Below, one piece after another: positions 1-7,600 of a stretch of 15,403 nucleotides of DNA (position 1 is the stretch's first letter; each line of letters begins with the position of its first letter). Both the position numbers and the translations under genes were made by a program. Origin of the DNA: Caryophanales bacterium UBA5632 (GTDB lineage Bacteria; Bacillota_I; Bacilli_A; Izemoplasmatales; Hujiaoplasmataceae); the NCBI GenBank assembly GCA_002421405.1, contig DIJY01000128.1, positions 1-15,403 on the forward strand. The letters run 5' to 3'. A model generated the notes under the pieces. It searched no databases and was not told the origin of the DNA. It saw only the letters and a program-made list of their open reading frames with translations.

Positions 1-42
1 TAAATACTAGCCTCTACTCGATTTTCAAAAGGAGGAATAAAA

Positions 43-1947
43 ATGATTAAAATCAAGTTTATGGATGGTTCGGAAAAAGAATACAAAGTCGGAATTTCAG
101 CGCTAGAAATCGCTGAATCGATTTCTCCATCCCTCAAAAAAAGAAGTATTGCCGCAAAATTAGACGATACTGTGATTGATCTCAATCGTCGACTGAATGA
201 AGATGCAACGCTTGTATTTTTGGCCGAAGAAGATGTAGAATCATTAGAGGTATTAAGACATAGTTCTGCTCATTTGATGGCTGAGGCCGTCAAGACACTT
301 TATCCTCATGCCAAGTTTGGTGTTGGGCCCTCCATTGAAGAAGGGTTTTATTACGATATCGACTTAGGTGATGATGTCTTAACAGATTCCGATCTTCCAA
401 CCATTGAAAAACAAATGGCGAAAATCGTTGCTAAAAATGCCCCAATTGAAAGAAAAGAAGTTTCTAAAAAAGAAGCCCTTGAGATTTTTAAAGAGGACCC
501 CTATAAAGTTGAGTTAATCAACGCTTTACCAGAAGGCGAAATCATCTCAATTTATTCACAAGGTGTTTTCTCAGATTTATGCCGAGGTCCACATTTGCCA
601 TCCACAAAATGGATTAAAAACTTTAAATTATTATCTCTTGCAGGCGCATACTGGCGTGGAGATTCAAAAAACAAACAATTAACGCGTGTCTATGGAACAA
701 GTTTTTTCTCCGATACTGAATTAAAAGATTATCTTCATAATCTCGAAGAACGTAAAAAAAGAGATCATCGGAAACTCGGAAAAGAACTCGATCTTTTCAT
801 GCTCAGCGAATATGGACCTGGATTTCCATTTTGGTTACCTAATGGAATGATTCTAAGACGTGAACTAGAAAACTTCTGGTACAAGGTCCATACAAAAGAA
901 GGATATAAACTGATACAAACACCGATTCTTTTAAACAAGGATTTGTGGGTTATTTCCGGTCACTGGATGAACTACAAAGAAAATATGTATACTTCAGAAA
1001 TCGATGATATGGAATTTGCGATTAAACCAATGAACTGCCCCGGTGGAATGTTGGTCTATAAACGTGATATTCACTCCTACAAGGACTTTCCACTTAAAGT
1101 GGGAGAACTAGGTCTTGTTCATCGCCATGAAGCGAGCGGGGCTTTAAATGGGTTATTTAGAGTTCGTAATTTTACTCAAGATGATGCTCATATCTTCATG
1201 ACTGAAGAGATGATTGTCCATGAAATTCAAGAACTTGTTCGATTGTTTGACTACATGTATTCAGTTTTTGATTTAACTTATCACATCGAACTTTCGACGC
1301 GTCCATTAGAGAAATATATTGGAGAAATTGCAACGTGGGATCGCGCTGAAAAAGCGTTAGCTGACGCACTTGATGCCATTGGAAAACCTTATAAAATTAA
1401 TGAGGGTGATGGTGCATTTTATGGACCGAAACTCGACTTTAAACTGAGAGATTCCATGAATCGAATTTGGCAATGTGGAACAATCCAATTGGATATGAAT
1501 TTGCCAGAACGTTTTGATTTGACTTATATCGACCAAAACGGAGAAAAGAAACGTCCTGTCATGCTACACCGTGCTTTGTTTGGCTCAATTGAGAGATTTA
1601 TTGGTATTTTAATTGAACATTATGCTGGTGCTTTTCCAGTTTGGCTATCTCCTGTTCAAGTTAAAATTATTCCTGTCAATAACGAATTCCATCAAGCCTA
1701 CGCTGAAAAATTATTAGGAATGATGATTGATGAAGATTTACGTGTCGAACTTGATGCCAGAGAAGAAAAATTAGGATATAAAATTCGCGAAGCTCAAACG
1801 AAGAAAATTCCTTATCAATTAGTGCTAGGAGATAAGGAAGTTTCTGAAAATCTTGTGACTTACCGCCGTTATGGGCAACAAGACCAAGTGACGGTCAAGG
1901 TGGATGAATTTATCGCATTAATCAAAAAGGAAATTGCAAAAAAATAA
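43..1947 (+). CDS. thrS: Threonyl-tRNA synthetase (ThrRS)
   Basis: This cytoplasmic class II aminoacyl-tRNA synthetase charges tRNA-Thr with threonine using ATP. The 634-residue length is normal for the bacterial enzyme (E. coli about 642). In order there is an N-terminal TGS domain (about 1-62), the editing domain with its HxxxH (H73, H77) and C180/H184 metal-type residues that removes mischarged serine, the catalytic core (about 245-535) and a C-terminal anticodon-binding domain. The catalytic zinc ligands are visible as C332 (in MNCPGGM), H383 (in DDAHIF) and H509 (in MLHRALFGS). Motif 2 is at about 360-385 and motif 3 at 507-525. The ATG start is fixed by an AAAAGGAGG ribosome binding site at 27-35. 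The gene ends in tandem stops (TAA TAG) just before a strong hairpin. Its promoter and any leader lie left of the window, so regulation cannot be judged. Confidence 0.98.
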   Translation: MIKIKFMDGSEKEYKVGISALEIAESISPSLKKRSIAAKLDDTVIDLNRRLNEDATLVFLAEEDVESLEVLRHSSAHLMAEAVKTLYPHAKFGVGPSIEEGFYYDIDLGDDVLTDSDLPTIEKQMAKIVAKNAPIERKEVSKKEALEIFKEDPYKVELINALPEGEIISIYSQGVFSDLCRGPHLPSTKWIKNFKLLSLAGAYWRGDSKNKQLTRVYGTSFFSDTELKDYLHNLEERKKRDHRKLGKELDLFMLSEYGPGFPFWLPNGMILRRELENFWYKVHTKEGYKLIQTPILLNKDLWVISGHWMNYKENMYTSEIDDMEFAIKPMNCPGGMLVYKRDIHSYKDFPLKVGELGLVHRHEASGALNGLFRVRNFTQDDAHIFMTEEMIVHEIQELVRLFDYMYSVFDLTYHIELSTRPLEKYIGEIATWDRAEKALADALDAIGKPYKINEGDGAFYGPKLDFKLRDSMNRIWQCGTIQLDMNLPERFDLTYIDQNGEKKRPVMLHRALFGSIERFIGILIEHYAGAFPVWLSPVQVKIIPVNNEFHQAYAEKLLGMMIDEDLRVELDAREEKLGYKIREAQTKKIPYQLVLGDKEVSENLVTYRRYGQQDQVTVKVDEFIALIKKEIAKK

Positions 1948-1952
1948 TAGAA

Positions 1953-1992
1953 AAAGAACGATTCTCAGCCGAGAATCGTTCTTTATTGTTTC
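1953..1992. terminator. Bidirectional terminator between thrS and rqcH
   Basis: A perfect 14-bp stem (1953-1966 with 1971-1984) encloses the four-base loop AGCC. On the plus strand it is followed by TTTATTGTTTC, and on the minus strand by a run of T from the A-rich thrS end, so it can stop transcription from both sides. The two genes converge here, and the stop codon of rqcH (1983-1985 on the minus strand) shares two bases with the stem. Confidence 0.92.
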
Positions 1993-3656
1993 TTGTTTTT
2001 TAGTTCATTTATAAAAATTTTGTCAGGGTCAATATAAATTGTTTTTTGGTTTGTGTAACTGACGAATGAACCTTTCGCACCGGGAATCTTTTTCACATGT
2101 TTTAGTAATGTGTAGTCTACTGGGACGCTTGATGAATCTCTGGCTTGAGAAAAATAGGCCGCAAGCATGGCTGCGGTTCTAATTTCTTCTTCATTAAGAG
2201 GGGCCGCTTTTCTGACTAATACATGACTTCCAGGGATATCTTTTGTATGAAACCATGTCTCATAATGTTTTCCTAAAGTGTGGGTGATGTAATCGTTTTG
2301 CAAATTATTTTTTCCTACAATAATTTGAGTGTCTTCTGAGGTAAAGTAAGTGTCATAATGTGGTAATTGTTTCTTGGACTTTACTGGTTTTTCATGGAGA
2401 TACTTATTTGCTTTTAACTCTTCAGTTATTTCATTCAAATCATTTAAGGATGCGGATTCAATTTGAACCATTAATAGTTCAAAGTATTGAATTTCTGATT
2501 GAGTATTTACAAGTTGTTCCTCTAGATGCTTGATTGATGTCTTGGTTTTCTTATATTTACGATACATTTGTTTCGCATTTTCAATCGGTGTCAATAAGCG
2601 ATCAAGATGAATCATTTCATTTTTGTTAGTTTCGTAACTATATGCTTCAAACTCATTCATACCTTTGATCAGTTGATTTTGATGTTCTATAATCATGTTG
2701 CCACGGATTCGTAAAATTTCCGCATCCTTAGCTTTTTCGAGTTCGCGCGACAATTTTTCAAGCTTTTCTTTGTTTTTTTCATATTCGCGTTTGATGAGTT
2801 GATAGATATTTTTACTAATTTGTTTGGTTCGATCTAGTTGCCCCATATCATAGTAAATTTCGTCGAGCAATTTAGACAAACTTGGGTAGAATGTCACTTC
2901 ATCATTTTTAAATACGTCAAACCAATAAAATTTGCGCTTACCATTGATCGTCGTTAGCGTTGGATTCAGCGATTGATGAAGCGCGTTCAAGTAGCAAGTC
3001 ATGACAGTATCTATTTGATTATGAGCTTGATGATAGACATAATCTGAAAATAAAGGAGACAACCCCCTTACCTTATTCGTTAAGGCTTTCGAAGAATGAT
3101 CTTCTGTTGTTTCAAAAAAGGATTGAATCGCTATATTATCATGAGGAGATAGTTTTCCATCCTGAGGTAATTCATAAGTAAATCCTTTTAAAAAAGTGCG
3201 TTGTTGACCTTCGAAAGGACTGACATGTTTATAACAATCAATAATGATTCCATCTTGATCAGTGATAACGAAATTGGCGTGTTTACCCATAATTTCGACA
3301 ATGGCCTTAAATTGGATTTTTTCACCAAAATCATTGCTATTTTCAATTAATATTTGGATAATTCGATCTGAATTAAGCGCTTCTATATTTTTGATTAACC
3401 CATTTTCGAGGTGTTTTCTTAAAAACATACAAAATCCAGTTGGTGATTGTGGCTTATCATAACTAAAATCAGTCAAATGTAGTCTTGCAATTTGTGGTGA
3501 GAGTGACAAGTAAAGTGATTCGGTCTTAGAACTTGAACGGACAACGAACAAAAAATCGCTTTTTGAAAGTTGATAGATTTTGTTGATTCTTCCAAATCCG
3601 ATTCGTTCATTTAATTCGATAGCGAGTTTTTCGATAAACCTTCCATCCATACTCAT
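1983..3656 (-). CDS. rqcH: RqcH / Rqc2-NEMF family ribosome quality control protein (NFACT)
   Basis: RqcH binds 50S subunits blocked by peptidyl-tRNA and recruits tRNA-Ala to add alanine tails that mark the stalled chain for degradation (known for B. subtilis). Older annotations call it fibronectin-binding protein. The NFACT-N domain starts with MDGRF and includes the DR pair in LNSDRII. A middle region has two charged coiled-coil stretches (about 283-315 and 360-400). The C-terminal NFACT-R domain (about 433-543) carries HTKDIPGSHVLVR and VKKIPGAKGSFVSY. The open frame extends to a TTG at 3662, but I choose ATG at 3656. A GGTGA ribosome binding site (3667-3663) lies six bases before it, whereas it would touch the TTG. 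The resulting 557-residue protein also puts the DR pair at 97-98, the numbering I recall for the tRNA-contacting D97/R98 of B. subtilis RqcH. It diverges from gmk and converges on thrS. Confidence 0.95.
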   Translation of the reverse strand: MSMDGRFIEKLAIELNERIGFGRINKIYQLSKSDFLFVVRSSSKTESLYLSLSPQIARLHLTDFSYDKPQSPTGFCMFLRKHLENGLIKNIEALNSDRIIQILIENSNDFGEKIQFKAIVEIMGKHANFVITDQDGIIIDCYKHVSPFEGQQRTFLKGFTYELPQDGKLSPHDNIAIQSFFETTEDHSSKALTNKVRGLSPLFSDYVYHQAHNQIDTVMTCYLNALHQSLNPTLTTINGKRKFYWFDVFKNDEVTFYPSLSKLLDEIYYDMGQLDRTKQISKNIYQLIKREYEKNKEKLEKLSRELEKAKDAEILRIRGNMIIEHQNQLIKGMNEFEAYSYETNKNEMIHLDRLLTPIENAKQMYRKYKKTKTSIKHLEEQLVNTQSEIQYFELLMVQIESASLNDLNEITEELKANKYLHEKPVKSKKQLPHYDTYFTSEDTQIIVGKNNLQNDYITHTLGKHYETWFHTKDIPGSHVLVRKAAPLNEEEIRTAAMLAAYFSQARDSSSVPVDYTLLKHVKKIPGAKGSFVSYTNQKTIYIDPDKIFINELKNKKQ

Positions 3657-3673
3657 TGTCAATCACCGAAGTT

Positions 3674-3682
3674 ATTATAACA
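3674..3682 (-). promoter_or_regulatory. Extended -10 promoter of rqcH
   Basis: On the minus strand the sequence reads TGTTATAAT, a perfect -10 hexamer (3679-3674) with the TGn extension. No good -35 is seen at the right spacing. The expected transcript start is near 3667, which would leave only about 11 bases, essentially the GGTGA ribosome binding site, before the ATG at 3656. Confidence 0.6.
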
Positions 3683-3702
3683 CAGTAGCAAGCAAAATTT
3701 AA

Positions 3703-3731
3703 TTTACTATTTATGAAATCTGTGATAATAT
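3703..3731 (+). promoter_or_regulatory. Probable promoter of gmk-rpoZ
   Basis: TTTACT (3703-3708) and TAATAT (3726-3731) are separated by 17 bases, upstream of gmk. The 9-base word ATAATATAT occurs twice here (3725-3733 and 3737-3745), so a second -10-like TAATAT lies 12 bases downstream at 3738-3743. The area is very AT-rich, so the exact hexamers are uncertain. Confidence 0.5.
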
Positions 3732-3767
3732 ATAACATAATATATTTACACTGACAGGAGGACCAAC

Positions 3768-4391
3768 ATGAAGCTTAATGAACGTGGCTTGTTAGTTGTC
3801 ATCAGCGGTCCATCGGGCGTTGGAAAAGGAACAATCCGCAAAGCGTTGTTTGACATGCCTGATAACAACTTCTGTTATTCAGTATCAATGACGACTCGTA
3901 AACCTCGTCAAGGCGAGGCAAATGGAGTCGATTATTTCTTCGTGTCTAGAGAAGAATTCGTGCATTGCATTGAAAATGATGAAATGCTTGAATACGCTGA
4001 GTTTGTCGGTGAATATTATGGAACACCACGAAAGTACATTGAATCTAAACTTTCTGAAGGCAAAGAAGTCATCATGGAAATTGAAGTTCAAGGTGCATTG
4101 CAAGTTAGAGAAAAAATGCCCGAATCTGTGTTCGTTTTTATCGTTCCTCCCTCAAGAAAATCATTGATTGAAAGATTAAAATCAAGAGGAACAGAAAACC
4201 CAGAAAGTATACAAAAACGTTTAGAAAAAGCCGAGAGAGAATATCATCTTGCCTATAAATACGATTATATCGTAGTCAATGATGATGTTTTTAATGCCGC
4301 AGACCGTATCTATGCTATTATTAGAGCGGAACATGCAAAAACAGAAAGATCGATTCATAAATATTACAAACTCCTGGAGGGAAAAGAATAA
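3768..4391 (+). CDS. gmk: Guanylate kinase
   Basis: Gmk phosphorylates GMP to GDP with ATP in the cytoplasm, feeding GTP, dGTP and (p)ppGpp pools. The 207-residue length is typical. The P-loop is GPSGVGKGT (14-22). The GMP-binding segment is TTRKPRQGE (42-50) followed by VDYFF. The conserved YGT (84-86), MEIEVQGA (103-110) and a lid region rich in arginine (about 130-157, SRKSLIERLKSRG and RLEKAERE) are all present. An AGGAGG ribosome binding site at 3756-3761 supports the ATG at 3768. The stop TAA (4389-4391) shares its last base with the rpoZ start, so the two genes are co-transcribed and probably translationally coupled. The gmk-rpoZ pairing is widely conserved in Bacillota. Confidence 0.98.
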   Translation: MKLNERGLLVVISGPSGVGKGTIRKALFDMPDNNFCYSVSMTTRKPRQGEANGVDYFFVSREEFVHCIENDEMLEYAEFVGEYYGTPRKYIESKLSEGKEVIMEIEVQGALQVREKMPESVFVFIVPPSRKSLIERLKSRGTENPESIQKRLEKAEREYHLAYKYDYIVVNDDVFNAADRIYAIIRAEHAKTERSIHKYYKLLEGKE

Positions 4392-4603
4392 TGGCAACAA
4401 AAAACACAGATGGTTTACGTTATCCATCAATCGATGATTTGTTAGAAGTGATCGATTCGAAATATAAACTTGCATATGTATCTGCAAAACGCGCTAAAAT
4501 CATTAAACAAGATGGTTATTCATCAGTTGATAACAAATGCGTTAAACCGGTTGGTCAAGCCCTTGAAGAAATATTAGCCGGAAAAGTAAAAGCTGAGTTT
4601 TAA
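4391..4603 (+). CDS. rpoZ: DNA-directed RNA polymerase omega subunit
   Basis: Omega is the small RNA polymerase subunit that clamps the C-terminal part of beta' and helps assembly. At 70 residues it is normal for Bacillota. The family signature is visible as YPSIDDLLEVIDSKYKLA (11-28) followed by SAKRAKII (31-38), and then KPVGQALEEI in the second helical segment. The ATG overlaps the gmk stop (TAATG). Its ribosome binding site, GGAGGG (4376-4381), lies inside the end of gmk. A terminator begins right at its stop codon, so it is the last gene of this two-gene unit. Confidence 0.96.
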   Translation: MATKNTDGLRYPSIDDLLEVIDSKYKLAYVSAKRAKIIKQDGYSSVDNKCVKPVGQALEEILAGKVKAEF

Positions 4604-4631
4604 ACAGTCGAAAGACTGTTTTTCTTTTTTT
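4602..4631 (+). terminator. Intrinsic terminator after rpoZ
   Basis: AACAGTC (4603-4609) and GACTGTT (4614-4620) form a 7-bp stem, extendable by one A-T pair, closed by a GAAA tetraloop and followed by TTTCTTTTTTT. The stem begins within the rpoZ stop codon. It separates gmk-rpoZ from polC. Confidence 0.9.
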
Positions 4632-4635
4632 AGCC

Positions 4636-4663
4636 TTTCAAACGCTTGAAAATGTGCTATAAT
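4636..4663 (+). promoter_or_regulatory. Extended -10 promoter of polC
   Basis: TGCTATAAT (4655-4663) is a perfect -10 with a TGn extension. TTTCAA (4636-4641) stands 16 bases upstream as a weak -35. It lies just after the rpoZ terminator and 27 bases before the chosen polC start. TTTCAA also forms an inverted repeat with TTGAAA at 4646-4651. Confidence 0.65.
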
Positions 4664-4690
4664 AAACGGTGACAAAAGGGAGTGAATACA

Positions 4691-7600
4691 GTGGATGATG
4701 GGATAAAAAAATTGTTGGATTTGATTGAGGTTGATGACCTAACAATAGCGGAATATGGGACACTTGATGCACTCGAAGTAGATCCAGCGACGAATGCTTG
4801 GATGTTTTTTTTGTCGTTTGAAAGACCTGTTCCGGTGATTCGATATCGGAATTTTATGACAAAATTGCATGGTTTAGTTGATAAAAATTTAAACATTAAG
4901 TCAATTGACTTTCGTGTCAAAATGGATTCGTTTTCTGACGAAGATTTAATGGATTACTATGATTACGTTCTTGATCATCTTATTGATGAAGATAAAAGGC
5001 TATTGCCTTTGAAAAGTTATCCGACTTCAATTGAACAAAGTCATATTTGCATTCGTGTTCCTCAAGGTGCAAAATCAGCACAAATGTTTAGAACTGATCT
5101 TGAATCAGAGCTTGATAAACACGGGTTTAAAGCGTTCGTTGAAATTCAAATTGATGATGAGTGCAAATCAATCGACCAAGAAATAGAAAAATCCAATCAA
5201 GGGTTTGTTTTACAAACCGAAAATTCAGTGTCGATTGCAACGCCAACTAAATATATCGCTTTGAATGATGAAAAACCGGTTGGAAAAGATTTTACCCCCA
5301 TACAGAAGTTGCCTTATGACGAAATTGAATTAGAAGAGTTTAAAAACAAGTACTCAAAACCCTTCTTTACAATTCGCGGAATTGTCAGCAGTATCGACAT
5401 TAGACAGAGTCGTTCGGGCGGAGAAGCCAATATCATACTGAGTGATGGAACTGATTCTATTCAAGTAAAAAAAAGAATTAGTTCATCGGAAGAGCAAAGG
5501 TTCTGTAACGACATAAAAGAGGGTATGGAACTTCATATTGCTGGTTTTGGTGAATATAACCAGTATTATGGCGAATTTACAATAACAGCGACCAATATGG
5601 AAAGATCTGCCGATATCGTTTCGAAATCAAATAGAGAAGATAATGCGAAAGAAAAGCGTGTCGAATTGCATTTGCATACCAAAATGTCGCCTTTAGATGG
5701 CGTAAACACGATTGAAGATTATATTAGACGTGCCAAAGCATGGGGACATACCGCAATCGCTGTGACCGATCATGCATCCGTGCAATCTTTTCCAGAGCTC
5801 TTTAAATTAACCAAAGAAACGGGCGTCAAAGCCTTATATGGACTTGAACTCGTTTACGCTGATGATGAATCCATTACAATCACTGATGGAAAAAATGATG
5901 GCTTATTGAATGATGCTACCTATGTAGTATTTGATATTGAAACCACCGGATTATCGGTTATCTATGATACATTGATTGAAATTGCTGGTGTCAAAATTCG
6001 CAGTGGCGCGATTATTGACCGTTTTTCATCGTTTATCAATCCTTTAAAACCGATTAGTGAGTTTACCACTAACTTGACGGGAATTACAAATAACGATGTT
6101 ATCAACGCTCCTAAAATCGAAGAAGTACTGCGTCAATTCTACGAGTTTAGTAAAGATTCAATTTTAGTCGCTCATAATTCTTCATTCGATTTAGGACACA
6201 TTTACGAAAATTATAAAAGACTTAATATTTCTAACGATACTCAACCTTCAATTGATACCTTGATGCTTGCAAAAGTACTTTACCCTGATCGTACTCGATA
6301 TTCGCTTGACAATATGTGTAAATTTTTAAAAGTTCCAATGAATGGACATCATCGTGCCATTAATGACGCTGAGGCCACTCAAGAAATCTTCTTACATATG
6401 TTAAAAGAAGCAAAAAAACAAGGAATCAATCGTTTCCAAGATTTAAATCTATTAATATCACCGGATTCAGTTCATAAATATCCTTATCCAAACCATATTA
6501 ACTTTCTAGTCAAAAAACAAGAGGGTTTAAAAAACCTTTATAAGATTCTTTCCATCGCATCTACTAAATATTTTGATCGCGATGCTAAAATCACAAAATC
6601 CTTTTTAAATCGTTACCGGAAAGGAATCCTCGTTGGTTCGGGTTGCCGAAATAGCACTTTCTTTGAAATTGCGATGAATAGATCGAAAGATGAGTTGAAA
6701 TCAGCCGCTAGATTTTTTGATTATCTTGAAGTTCAACCCCTATCGACATTTAGTTACCTAAGTTACCAAATGCCAAACTGGCAAGCGGTCCTTCAAGATG
6801 TAATCAAACGGATTGTTGACGTTGGAACAGAATTGAATATTCCCGTTTGTGCTACAGGTGACGTCCACCATTTAGATCCAGAAGATAAAATCTTCCGAGA
6901 AATTATGATTGGTACCCCTTTAGTCGGTGGAGGCGGATTTCATAAATTAAACAATGAAAAAGAAAAACCAAGTCAACATTTCATGACAACCGACGAAATG
7001 CTTTCCGAATTTTCTTTTTTAGGCCAAGATGTGGCGAAAGAAATCGTCATCACGAATCCTTTAATGATTGCTGAAAGCATCGATGTTATCGAAGTATTTC
7101 CAAAAGAACTCTTCGCTCCAACCGATGAATTTTTAGCTGAACAAGGTGTTCCTTCGATTAAAGTAAAAGTGGAGTCGATGGTTCGTTCAAAAGCAACCGA
7201 ACTCTATGGTGATCCACTGCCAACCATTATCAAGAAACGACTTGAACAGGAACTGGATTCAATCATCAAGAATCAATTTTCAACCATTTATTATATTTCG
7301 CATTTACTCGTGAAAAAATCACTTGATGATGGTTATTTAGTTGGAAGCCGAGGATCGGTTGGTTCAAGTTTTGTTGCGACATTGATGAATATTACAGAAG
7401 TCAATCCACTGCCTCCACATTACATCTGTCAAAAATGTCATTTTTCAGCTTTCAAAAAGACAGATGAAGAGAAAAAATATGGTATGAATGAGTTTGAAAA
7501 GTTGAATGAAAAGTTACTCGATAGAACTGAGAGCGGACTTGACTTGCCCAACCAAAATTGTCCTATTTGTGGAACGCAGATGAAACGCGATGGACACGAC

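Noticed and set aside
1..42. Possible T-box or other leader for thrS
   Set aside because: Only 42 bases are present before the gene and no T-box core is seen in them; any leader would lie outside the window.
3262..3462. Open frame on the plus strand inside rqcH (66 codons)
   Set aside because: It lies fully antisense to conserved NFACT-N coding sequence and shows no known domain; a shadow frame.
3885..4487. Open frames of 72-88 codons overlapping gmk and rpoZ
   Set aside because: Both host genes are complete and conserved; these are other-frame shadows.
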